DNA of 64,000 bases, taken from the NCBI GenBank assembly GCA_045657665.1, contig JAZOTN010000038.1, positions 124,001 to 188,000 of the forward strand. The letters run 5' to 3'. This document shows, one piece after another, positions 43,572 to 50,924 of the stretch (its first letter is position 1; every line of letters starts with the position of its first letter). The notes under the pieces are model-generated. The model ran no database searches. It was not told where the DNA came from and worked only from the letters and a program-made list of their open reading frames with translations. Origin of the DNA: RUG12461 sp045657665 (lineage in GTDB: Bacteria > Bacillota > Clostridia > Lachnospirales > Lachnospiraceae). The translations under genes were made by a program, and so were the position numbers.

Positions 43572-44936
43572 ATGAACGTATGTCTTTTAAACGATTCGTT
43601 TCCGCCTCTCATTGACGGTGTGGCGAATGTGGTTATGAACTATGCTTCGATCATGCAGGAGAAACTCGGAGCCGAGGTGGTCGTCGGAACGCCGCGGTAT
43701 CCGGATGCGGATTATTCAGCGTATCCGTACCGTGTGATCCCGTATCAGAGCGTAAATATTACGCAGAAGCTTTTCGGGTATCGCGCGGGAAATCCTATGC
43801 ACTGGGCAGAGGTGCAGCAGATCATTGATTTCGGACCGGAAATCATTCACACGCACTGTCCGGCGGTTTCCATGATCTTCGCCCGTTTCCTGACCGGACA
43901 GATTGATGTGCCGCTGATTTTAACCTATCATACCAAGTTCGACGTTGATATCGGACGGGCCGTTGGAGACGGACTCATTAAGAAAAAACTCATAAAGCTG
44001 ATGGTGGACGGGATCTCAGGATGTGATGAGGTCTGGACGGTTTCCCATGGCGCCGGAGAAAACTTGAAATCACTCGGTTACGAAGGAGAGTACCGTGTGG
44101 TCAGCAACGGTGTGGACTTTGCAAAGGGCCGGGTTGATGATGCTCTGGTTGCCGAGGTGACAAAGGACTATGACCTTCCTGAGAACGTGCCGGTCTTTCT
44201 CTTTGTCGGGCGGATGATGAAGTATAAGGGTCTGCCGATCATTCTGGATGCGCTGACGGAGCTTTCGGGAAAAGGGATCGACTACCGTATGGTGTTTGTC
44301 GGAGGCGGCGCTGATAAGCAGGAGCTGGAAAAAACGATACGGGACAGAGGGATCGCGCTTAGCGTCAAGCAGGAGGACGGAAGCTTTTCACATACGGACG
44401 GCGCTGCGGAAAAGAGCGGCCAGATCTATTTTGCGGGCCCGGAGCATGACCGTGATCGTCTTCGTGCCTGGAATACGAGGGCAGACCTGTTTCTGTTTCC
44501 GTCTGTGTATGATACCAATGGGATCGTGGTACGCGAAGCAGCCGCCTGCGGTCTTGCCAGTGCCCTGGTTCGGGGATCGTGTGCCGCAGAGGACATTACG
44601 GACGGGAGGAACGGATTCCTGATCGAAGAAAACGGCAAATCACTTGCGCAACTTCTCATTGAAGTGAGCGGGAATCTTGATGCTCTTCATGAAACGGGGC
44701 AGCATGCGATGGATGAGATCTACATTTCCTGGGAGGAATGTGTCCGCGAAGCATATGACAGTTACGGAGATATTATAGAACGGAAGAAGGCAGGGCTTTA
44801 CCCGGAGAAAAAGAAGATCAGTCTGGATTATTCTCTTAAAGCTGCGGCCGATCTGGCCAGAAGTGCAGATTTCCTGATTTCCAAATCGAAGACCTTCTAT
44901 CAAAATATGGTGGAAAGGCTGAGCGATGAAACGTAA
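43572..44936 (+). CDS. GT4 family glycosyltransferase
   Basis: 454 residues, GT-B fold. The N-terminal domain has DSFPPLIDGVANVV (8-21) and IIHTHCPAVS; the C-terminal donor domain has FLFVGRMMKYKGL near 215 and the EX7E-type loop FPSVYDTNGIVVREAAACGLAS near 315-336. This resembles diacylglycerol glucosyltransferases and related lipid or polysaccharide transferases. The C-terminal ~50 residues after the GT domain are helical and basic and may touch the membrane. It overlaps the GH13 gene by 11 bases. Acceptor and sugar are not determined. Confidence 0.87.
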   Translation: MNVCLLNDSFPPLIDGVANVVMNYASIMQEKLGAEVVVGTPRYPDADYSAYPYRVIPYQSVNITQKLFGYRAGNPMHWAEVQQIIDFGPEIIHTHCPAVSMIFARFLTGQIDVPLILTYHTKFDVDIGRAVGDGLIKKKLIKLMVDGISGCDEVWTVSHGAGENLKSLGYEGEYRVVSNGVDFAKGRVDDALVAEVTKDYDLPENVPVFLFVGRMMKYKGLPIILDALTELSGKGIDYRMVFVGGGADKQELEKTIRDRGIALSVKQEDGSFSHTDGAAEKSGQIYFAGPEHDRDRLRAWNTRADLFLFPSVYDTNGIVVREAAACGLASALVRGSCAAEDITDGRNGFLIEENGKSLAQLLIEVSGNLDALHETGQHAMDEIYISWEECVREAYDSYGDIIERKKAGLYPEKKKISLDYSLKAAADLARSADFLISKSKTFYQNMVERLSDET

Positions 44937-46569
44937 AAGCGAATGGTACAAACGAATGAGCTTTTACCAGATCTGGATCCGGAGCTTTTCTGACGGTAAC
45001 GGTGACGGGATTGGGGATCTTTACGGTGTTTACGACAAACTCTCCTATATCCGGTCGCTGGGCGTGGACGGGATCTGGTTTTCTCCGATCTATCCTTCTC
45101 CAAATGCGGACTTTGGATATGATATTTCCGATTATCGGAATATCCATCCGGATTACGGGACTTTGGAGCAGTTTCAAAAGGTTCTGCACAGGGCGCATGA
45201 ACTGGGGCTTAAGGTCATCATGGATCTGGTGATCAACCATACCTCAGATGAGCATCCCTGGTTCCTAGAGAGCCGGAAGGGCAAAGACAATCCTTACAGT
45301 GATTACTATATCTGGCGGGATCGGCCAAATAACTGGAATAGCCTTTTTGAGGGAAAGGCCTGGGAGTACGACCCCGTGCGAGGCCAGTATTATCTTCATA
45401 TTTTTGCCAAAAAGCAGCCGGATCTGAATATGGACAATCCGAAGGTCCGGGAAGAGGTAAAAGAGATCCTGCGTTTCTGGCTGGATATGGGCGTGGATGG
45501 CTTCCGGGAGGATGTGATCAATTTTATTTCCAAAAAAGAAGGCCTCCCGGACGGTGTTCCGTTTCTTCCTGCGGTAAACGGAATGCCTTATTATAAAGAC
45601 GGCCCGAAGATCCATGAATATCTTGCGGAGTTTCGTAAGGTCTGTATGGAATATGACTGCTTCCAGATCGGAGAGGGACCGTTTACGGGAGTCAGAGAAG
45701 CGCTTCGTTATCTGTCCGGTTCGACACGATCTCTTGATATGATGTTTTCTTTTGACCACATGATGGCGGACTGTTATTTTACTGAGTATCTGCATCGTCC
45801 GTTTTCTCTCCGGAGCTATAAGGAAGCCGTTACAAAATGGCAGAACGCACTTTCCGGGAAAGCCTGGAATGCGCTTTACCTTGAAAACCACGATCATCCC
45901 AGGATCATCAGCCGGTACGGGAGCGAGCATCTGTTCTGGCGGGAAAGCGGGTCGATGCTGGCTGCCGCATATCTCTTTTTACAGGGCACGCCATTTATCT
46001 ATCAGGGACAGGAGATCGGGATGACGAGTATCCGCCTTTCTTCCATCGATCAGTATATCGATGTCTCCACGATCATGAATTTCCGTTCCTACCATAAAAA
46101 GGAGCCGATGAAAAAGCGGATGGAAAGGGTCTACGCATCCAGCCGCGATTCTGCAAGGACACCGATGCAGTGGAGCAGCGGTAAGAACGCCGGATTTTCT
46201 GATTCTGAGCCATGGTTTTATCTGAACCCGAATTATACATGGATCAACGTGGCGACTGAGGAAGCGGATGAAAACAGTATCCTCCATTTTTACCGAAAGT
46301 GCATTGCACTCAGGAAACATTCCAAAACCCTGATCTACGGGACCTATCGGGAATACTTTCCGAAGCATCCGCTTCTTTTCGTTTATGAGCGTGCTCTTGG
46401 AGAGGTGCGTTATCTCATCTACTGTTCTTTCTCCCACCTGCCGCAGAAAGCACTTTTGCCGAAAGAATATGCCGGGAAAAAGGGACAGCTGGTGATTTCA
46501 AACTATGACAGAGAGAAGAAGAACGAGCTTCGTCCCTATGAAACAAGGGTGTACCGGTTTCGGTGGTAG
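44926..46569 (+). CDS. GH13 alpha-glucosidase (oligo-1,6-glucosidase-like)
   Basis: 547 residues, the length of cytoplasmic GH13 exo-glucosidases. The calcium-type loop DGNGDGIGD is near 22-30 and DLVINHTSDEHPWF near 103-116. Catalytic residues: nucleophile Asp196 in GFREDVI, acid/base Glu250 in QIGEGPF (more often GEMPG or GETW), and Asp323 in ENHDHPR. No signal peptide. It releases glucose from isomalto- or malto-oligosaccharides or related alpha-glucosides. Coupling by overlap to a glycosyltransferase is unusual for a purely catabolic enzyme. Trehalose-6-phosphate hydrolase or sucrose isomerase-type activities are possible alternatives. Confidence 0.88.
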   Translation: MKRKSEWYKRMSFYQIWIRSFSDGNGDGIGDLYGVYDKLSYIRSLGVDGIWFSPIYPSPNADFGYDISDYRNIHPDYGTLEQFQKVLHRAHELGLKVIMDLVINHTSDEHPWFLESRKGKDNPYSDYYIWRDRPNNWNSLFEGKAWEYDPVRGQYYLHIFAKKQPDLNMDNPKVREEVKEILRFWLDMGVDGFREDVINFISKKEGLPDGVPFLPAVNGMPYYKDGPKIHEYLAEFRKVCMEYDCFQIGEGPFTGVREALRYLSGSTRSLDMMFSFDHMMADCYFTEYLHRPFSLRSYKEAVTKWQNALSGKAWNALYLENHDHPRIISRYGSEHLFWRESGSMLAAAYLFLQGTPFIYQGQEIGMTSIRLSSIDQYIDVSTIMNFRSYHKKEPMKKRMERVYASSRDSARTPMQWSSGKNAGFSDSEPWFYLNPNYTWINVATEEADENSILHFYRKCIALRKHSKTLIYGTYREYFPKHPLLFVYERALGEVRYLIYCSFSHLPQKALLPKEYAGKKGQLVISNYDREKKNELRPYETRVYRFRW

Positions 46570-46570
46570 A

Positions 46571-46587
46571 TGTGTCATATTGACACA
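46571..46587 (+). promoter_or_regulatory. inverted repeat just upstream of the GGDEF promoter
   Basis: TGTGTCA (46571-46577), TAT, TGACACA (46581-46587): a perfect 7-base inverted repeat starting one base after the GH13 stop and ending 4 bases before a -35 box. With no T-run it is a poor terminator, so it looks like a regulator site. Confidence 0.45.
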
Positions 46588-46591
46588 CCCA

Positions 46592-46620
46592 TTGAAAATG
46601 AAAACAATTCACGATATAAT
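46592..46620 (+). promoter_or_regulatory. promoter of the FHA-GGDEF gene
   Basis: TTGAAA (46592-46597), 17-base spacer, perfect TATAAT (46615-46620); leader of about 45 bases. Confidence 0.7.
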
Positions 46621-46672
46621 TTTCTAGACAAACACAGGTAATACATGGCTTGAAACAGAAGAAAGACTAATT

Positions 46673-47587
46673 ATGGATACATCAAAGACATCAATCTTAT
46701 ATGACTCAGCGCAGGACTACAGAATAACAGATGAACTTCAACCGGAAAAACCGAGGCTCTTTGTGTGTATCGATCATGAGATCCTGGAGTTTGTGCTGGA
46801 TGGGAGACAGCTTTTCGGCCGGCCCTCCGGAGATCAGATCCCGGACATTCCTGTCGTGAATAAGTATGTTTCCCGCCGGCAGGGTTGGTTTGAAACAAAG
46901 GGAAATCAGGTGACATTCACACCGGAAGACACGACAAATGCAGTGGTATTCCGCAGGGAGACCTTAAAGCCGGGTGAAACCGTGGATATCTGGGATGGTG
47001 ATGAACTCATTATTCCGATCTCCAGAGGCGGTGAAAAAGCAGATATCATGCTTGTCTGCGCGATCCTTGAAAAACGCATCAATATCTGGCGCAATCTCCG
47101 CCTTGCTTCCAGAGATGCACTGACCGGTCTATCCGGGAGAAATGCTTTTCGAACATGGTACGTGTACCATTTTCCCTGGAGGGAACAGGCCGAGTCAACC
47201 CTTTTCATTATGGATATTGATTATTTCAAACGGATCAATGATGTCTATGGGCATTCAGCCGGAGATGAGGCTCTTAAGCTTCTGACGTCGGAACTGCTTC
47301 TGATGGTGAAAAATACAGGTTATGTATGCCGATGGGGTGGAGATGAGTTCGTCGGGATCATAACGGGAAATGCCGGGGAGGCAAAAGAGAAGATTGAAGC
47401 CCTGCAGGAGAAGCTTTCCGCCATTCAGATCGAAGACAGTTTTTCCATCACGCTCAGCGTCGGTGTCGCAGGGATGGGTATGGCGGAGGAAGAGGATATC
47501 GATTCGATTGTAATGAAGGCTGATCAGGCACTATACGCGGCGAAAGAACATGGCAGAAACCGCGTGGAGGTGTATCGACCGGAATAA
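46673..47587 (+). CDS. FHA-like domain diguanylate cyclase
   Basis: 304 residues. The N-terminal ~125 residues look like a forkhead-associated (phosphothreonine-binding) domain: FGRPSGDQIPDIPV, then KYVSRRQGWFE in place of the usual SRxH, and IWDGDELII. A helical linker leads to a GGDEF domain (about 160-300) with SRDALTGLSGRNAF, FIMDIDYFKRINDVYGH and an intact CRWGGDEF. No RxxD inhibitory site is seen five residues before GGDEF. It should make cyclic di-GMP in the cytoplasm, perhaps controlled by Ser/Thr phosphorylation of a partner. The ribosome-binding site is weak (GAAAGA). Confidence 0.85.
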   Translation: MDTSKTSILYDSAQDYRITDELQPEKPRLFVCIDHEILEFVLDGRQLFGRPSGDQIPDIPVVNKYVSRRQGWFETKGNQVTFTPEDTTNAVVFRRETLKPGETVDIWDGDELIIPISRGGEKADIMLVCAILEKRINIWRNLRLASRDALTGLSGRNAFRTWYVYHFPWREQAESTLFIMDIDYFKRINDVYGHSAGDEALKLLTSELLLMVKNTGYVCRWGGDEFVGIITGNAGEAKEKIEALQEKLSAIQIEDSFSITLSVGVAGMGMAEEEDIDSIVMKADQALYAAKEHGRNRVEVYRPE

Positions 47588-47614
47588 CAGGCATATCAAT
47601 AATGCGATTATTTG

Positions 47615-47638
47615 ATGCGCAACCATAAGGTTGCGCAT
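47615..47638 (+). terminator. terminator of the FHA-GGDEF gene
   Basis: ATGCGCAACC (47615-47624), loop ATAA, GGTTGCGCAT (47629-47638), then ATTTTTTG: a strong 10-pair intrinsic terminator. Confidence 0.9.
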
Positions 47639-47978
47639 ATTTTTTGTGCTTTTTAGAGTATAGTACATATAAAGACGGCATATATAAGTATATATCCCAA
47701 AAACGCTATTTCCGTGCAAATAGCGGATGCTATATTAAAATATAATTTAATAAAATGGCAAGTAGTACAAATTTAGGTCACTAATTAACTTAAAAAATAA
47801 TATATAAATTGTAGCCAGTAAATCAGCTATATAATGAAAAATGACAGACAATTAATTGTGCGAAAAAATGAGACAATTAAAAAACGCGGAGACTGGGGAA
47901 CCTTCCGATTTACCAGAAAAGCCACAGCCTTCGCGTTGTATTATATACCGCGCGTCGAGCGTACAATAATTTATTAAA
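47639..47978. other. 340-base AT-rich intergenic region
   Basis: No gene was found here. It is visibly richer in A and T than its surroundings. An 8-pair hairpin CGCTATTT/AAATAGCG lies at 47704-47725 without a T-run, and the motif GACAATT occurs twice (47847-47880). A structured element on the reverse strand is listed separately at 47879-47937. Confidence 0.6.
47879..47937 (-). terminator. structured 3' element / terminator of the aldo/keto reductase gene
   Basis: Reading the reverse strand, AACGCGAAG (47937-47929) pairs with CTCCGCGTT (47891-47883), nine pairs with one G-T, and is followed by T6 (47884-47879; two T overlap the stem). About 37 bases are enclosed, with an internal helix CTGG/CCAG, so it is more elaborate than a simple hairpin. 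It begins about 41 bases after the gene's stop codon. Confidence 0.5.
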
Positions 47979-49160
47979 TCAGTATTTCATAAATAGCTTC
48001 AGAGCAGATGCTCCAATCTTATAGATTGGATTTTCAAACCGTTGTTTTACATGATCGAGCTCTTCACGGATCGCTATGCTTTGGGGGCAGTGCTGTTCGC
48101 ATTTGCCGCATTTAACACATAATCCCGCATTTGTACGGACCTTTCGAAGGGTTGTACACATCATGTATTCCTTAAATGCCGTTGCATATCTGTCTGCGTA
48201 ACTGGAATTATAGACAGCGAAACAGGTCGGGATATCCACACCCTTCGGACAGGGCTGGCAGTATCCGCAGCCGGTGCAGCCGACTTTAATGTTTTTATGA
48301 ATATGGGCGAGAACGCGTTCAAACAGCATCAGATCGTCGGCAGACAGTGCGTTTGCAAGTGCATCGTCTGCGATGAGGCAGTTTTCCTCGACCTGGGAGC
48401 TGTCATTCATTCCGGAAAGCACGACATTGACTTCCTCGTGATTCCAGATCCATCGCAGAGCCCAGTCAGCAGGAGTACGTGAGGGAGTAGCAGCCTCAAA
48501 CTCTTTTTTTGCGTCCTCCGGCAGGGCGTTTACAAGGCGACCGCCCCGGAGAGGCTCCATGATGATCACAGGGATCCCTTTCTCGTGGGCGTAACGGAGC
48601 CCCTCGATCCCGGCCTGTGAGTGCTCGTCCATGTAGTTAAACTGAATCTGGCAAAAATCCCACGGATAAGCATCGATCAGCTCCTTGAAGGGGATTGTCC
48701 CGCCATGGAAGGAAAAGCCGATATTCCGGATTTTTCCCGAGGCTTTTTTTTCTTCCAGCCAACTGTCCACGCCGAGCGTCTTCAGCCGGTTCCAGCTGTT
48801 GACATCGTTCAGCATATGCATCAGGTAATAATCAACATGATCCGTCTGGAGACGGGAGAGCTGTTCACTGAAATAACGGTCTGTATCGCCTGTTTTCTTG
48901 ATCAGATACTGGGGGAGTTTTGTGGCGATATTGATCTTGTCACGGCAGCCTTCTTTTTTCAGAAACTTGCCGAGAGCAACTTCGCAGCCGGGATAGATAT
49001 AGGCTGTGTCAAAGTAATTGACGCCTTGTTCCACGGCGATTTTCATTTCCCGGTTCGCCTTTTCCTGATCGATGACACCGGCGTTCTTTGTGTAGCGCAT
49101 GCAGCCATAGCCGAGGATCGATAATTTGTCGCCGTTTTTTTGATTGATTCGATATTGCAT
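47979..49160 (-). CDS. aldo/keto reductase with C-terminal ferredoxin domain
   Basis: 393 residues from the ATG at 49160, with GAAAGGAG six bases upstream. The aldo/keto reductase barrel has the tetrad Asp and Tyr in YFDTAYIYPG, Lys in ATKLP and His in YLMHML. From about residue 285 there is a 4Fe-4S region: CTGCGYCQPCPKGVDIP, and near residue 350 CVKCGKCEQHCPQSI. Such fused forms are widespread in anaerobic Firmicutes. The substrate is unknown, but electrons may come from or go to ferredoxin. Monocistronic on the reverse strand. Confidence 0.9.
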   Translation of the reverse strand: MQYRINQKNGDKLSILGYGCMRYTKNAGVIDQEKANREMKIAVEQGVNYFDTAYIYPGCEVALGKFLKKEGCRDKINIATKLPQYLIKKTGDTDRYFSEQLSRLQTDHVDYYLMHMLNDVNSWNRLKTLGVDSWLEEKKASGKIRNIGFSFHGGTIPFKELIDAYPWDFCQIQFNYMDEHSQAGIEGLRYAHEKGIPVIIMEPLRGGRLVNALPEDAKKEFEAATPSRTPADWALRWIWNHEEVNVVLSGMNDSSQVEENCLIADDALANALSADDLMLFERVLAHIHKNIKVGCTGCGYCQPCPKGVDIPTCFAVYNSSYADRYATAFKEYMMCTTLRKVRTNAGLCVKCGKCEQHCPQSIAIREELDHVKQRFENPIYKIGASALKLFMKY

Positions 49161-49297
49161 GGGATCTCCTTTCATGGAAGCCGCAGGGTGTTTTGATTCA
49201 TATACTGTGCGGCACTGAGCCCGGGCGGCATAATAAATAGTCTAACAATTGTATTGTATCACAGGTTTACCAGGAGTGTTATGGAAACATTTCCCGG

Positions 49298-49326
49298 TTG
49301 ACTTTTTCGGAGAGCTGGGATAATAT
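49298..49326 (+). promoter_or_regulatory. rpsT promoter
   Basis: TTGACT (49298-49303), 17-base spacer, TAATAT (49321-49326), start point near 49333. Confidence 0.75.
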
Positions 49327-49331
49327 GGACT

Positions 49332-49362
49332 ACGCATGACGCACACCCTCGCGATCATGCGT
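49332..49362 (+). promoter_or_regulatory. 5' leader hairpin of rpsT
   Basis: ACGCATGA (49332-49339) pairs with TCATGCGT (49355-49362), and inside it CGC pairs with GCG, with one bulged A. It begins essentially at the predicted transcript 5' end and sits about 10 bases ahead of the GAGGAGGGAGG ribosome-binding site. It could stabilise the message or take part in S20 autoregulation. Confidence 0.55.
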
Positions 49363-49389
49363 TAACTTATGAGGAGGGAGGTGTAAGAG

Positions 49390-49653
49390 TTGGCGAATAT
49401 CAAATCTGCAAAGAAAAGAGTCCTTGTTTCCAAGAAGAAAGCGGAGAGAAACAAATCCGTAAAGTCCGGCGTCAAGACTTCGATCAAGAAGGTTGAGGCG
49501 GCGATCGAGGCGAAGGATAAGGCAGCGGCGGAAACGGCGTTGAAAGAAGCGATCGGAAAGATCAGCTCCGCGGCAAACAAAGGCATTTATCATAAGAACA
49601 CCGCGGCCAGAAAAGTTTCAAGGCTTACGATTGCGGTGAATAAGATCGCGTAA
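49390..49653 (+). CDS. rpsT: 30S ribosomal protein S20
   Basis: 87 residues, basic, starting MANIKSAKKRVLVSKKKAERNK, the S20 signature. It binds 16S rRNA early in small-subunit assembly. The start codon is TTG, with GAGGAGGGAGG about 8-18 bases upstream; E. coli rpsT also uses UUG, where it is part of autogenous control. Monocistronic between a strong promoter and a large hairpin terminator, convergent with holA. Confidence 0.97.
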   Translation: MANIKSAKKRVLVSKKKAERNKSVKSGVKTSIKKVEAAIEAKDKAAAETALKEAIGKISSAANKGIYHKNTAARKVSRLTIAVNKIA

Positions 49654-49688
49654 TCTCGCTTTCTTTTTATTCATCAAATCATAAACTC

Positions 49689-49760
49689 AAAAGAATACGA
49701 GTGTATTTTCCGCATGCGCGCTGACGCTATGCATGCCGGAAAATACACTCGTATTCTTTT
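49689..49760. terminator. long hairpin terminator between rpsT and holA
   Basis: Left arm 49689-49717 and right arm 49731-49760 pair over about 29 bases with a single bulge; the outer part is AAAAGAATACGAGTG with CACTCGTATTCTTTT. The loop is GCGCTGACGCTAT. A and T ends make it usable from both sides. Confidence 0.85.
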
Positions 49761-49810
49761 TCGGAGACAATGAAAATGTATGCCGGAAAATTCCCGCGTA
49801 TTCCTTTTTG
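49731..49810. repeat. imperfect direct repeat of the terminator arm
   Basis: The right arm with its tail (49731-49763) recurs at 49778-49810 with about 27 of 33 bases identical; both contain ATGCCGGAAAAT, CGTATTC and a T-run. The second copy abuts the holA stop codon and could pair with the same left arm as an alternative hairpin. Confidence 0.65.
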
Positions 49811-49813
49811 ATG

Positions 49814-50830
49814 TTATGAATACTTTGTTAGAAAGAGCTCTACGGCGGTGTGTTCGGTGAGGCGCCCGCTTTTGAAGGCTTCTTCTGCCTCGACGCCGTC
49901 TTTGACAGCGTTTTTCAGCGTTTCCAGAGAGAAGCCGTTTGCCTGCGCAAGATTCTTCCGAACCAGCCAGTCAGGGCTTCCCATGCGCTCTGCGATCTCG
50001 CGCGTCCCAAGATGCCGGCCGGCAAGATCCCGGATTTGCATCAGAAGATTGAGCTGACGGATCACAAGGAACAGAATATGATAGGGAGATTCACGGTTTT
50101 CAAGGAGACGGTAATAAAGCGTGAACGCTGTTTTGCGGTCATGTGCGGAAAAGGCGTTTACCATAGCGAAAATGTCATCGGTCATCTGGCCGGAGCAGAT
50201 GGCGTTAAGGTCTTCATTGGTGATTGCATCTCTTCCGACAGTGTATGAAAGCAGTTTTTCCAGTTCGCAGTCGATGAATTCCATATTATCGCCGCTCCGG
50301 ATCAGAAAACGCTCCAGTGTATCTCTTGAGATCTGTTTTCCCTCTTTCCGGATCCGGGAAGCGATCCATTTTGACAAAGTATCCTGATCAAGCCGGTTGT
50401 ATTCAACGGCTGCGCCTTTTTTTGAGACGGCTTTATAAAGGCGCCCGCGTTTATCCACATCGCTTTCCGCGAAGATCAGACAAGCTGCTTCCGGAATGAC
50501 GTCGATGTATTCAACAAGCTCATTCGGAGCGGCGTTTTTGAAAAAACCGCTGTTTTCGACCAGAAGGACCCTTCGTTCCGCAAGAAAAGGAAGGGTTTCC
50601 GCAAGGTCGATGATCTCGGCAGGGCGGATCCCTTTTCCTTCAAACGTCGAAAAATTCATATTGTCATCCGGATTGCGTACCGCGTCAAGAAGAAGCTTTT
50701 TCTTCTGACGGAGAAGATAGGTTTCCTCACCGAAGAGAAGATAAACCGGCCGGATGGATCCGGAGGCGATGTCTTCATCGACGGTCTGATCAATACTTTT
50801 TTTTGCTTTGGAAGAGTTTTTCGCTGCCAT
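49814..50830 (-). CDS. holA: DNA polymerase III delta subunit
   Basis: 338 residues, full-length HolA. The family landmarks are PVYLLFGEETYLLRQKKKLL near 28-47, FLAERRVLLVENSGFF near 82-97, and the C-terminal collar helices LLFQ-type (ILFLVIRQLNLLMQIRDLAGRHLGTREIAE). It opens the beta clamp in the clamp loader. On the reverse strand, divergent from lepA. There is no Shine-Dalgarno, and the promoter is placed for a leaderless transcript. Confidence 0.93.
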   Translation of the reverse strand: MAAKNSSKAKKSIDQTVDEDIASGSIRPVYLLFGEETYLLRQKKKLLLDAVRNPDDNMNFSTFEGKGIRPAEIIDLAETLPFLAERRVLLVENSGFFKNAAPNELVEYIDVIPEAACLIFAESDVDKRGRLYKAVSKKGAAVEYNRLDQDTLSKWIASRIRKEGKQISRDTLERFLIRSGDNMEFIDCELEKLLSYTVGRDAITNEDLNAICSGQMTDDIFAMVNAFSAHDRKTAFTLYYRLLENRESPYHILFLVIRQLNLLMQIRDLAGRHLGTREIAERMGSPDWLVRKNLAQANGFSLETLKNAVKDGVEAEEAFKSGRLTEHTAVELFLTKYS

Positions 50831-50836
50831 GCGACA

Positions 50837-50865
50837 ATTCTATCATAGATTCTATTTTCTACCAA
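50837..50865 (-). promoter_or_regulatory. holA promoter, predicted leaderless start
   Basis: Reverse strand: TTGGTA (50865-50860), 17-base spacer, TAGAAT (50842-50837). The ATG begins at 50830, six bases after the -10 box. Confidence 0.5.
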
Positions 50866-50875
50866 CGGCTTTTTA

Positions 50876-50884
50876 TGGTATGAT
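50876..50884 (+). promoter_or_regulatory. lepA extended -10 promoter
   Basis: TG-G-TATGAT, an extended -10 box, with only a weak TTCTAC at the -35 position (50857-50862), which overlaps the -35 of the divergent holA promoter. Start point near 50891. Confidence 0.5.
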
Positions 50885-50924
50885 AATAGATACGCATTAC
50901 ATCAACCCTCAAGGAGTTACTATT

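Noticed and set aside
47704..47725. Hairpin CGCTATTT/AAATAGCG as a second terminator
   Set aside because: No T-run follows on either strand.
47588..47978. Cyclic di-GMP riboswitch near the GGDEF gene
   Set aside because: Neither strand shows the conserved GEMM-type core; only a terminator and unrelated hairpins were found.
50808..50924. Longer N-terminus for LepA
   Set aside because: The extra 39 codons cross the divergent holA-lepA promoter region and precede the AAGGAG site that serves the TTG at 50925.
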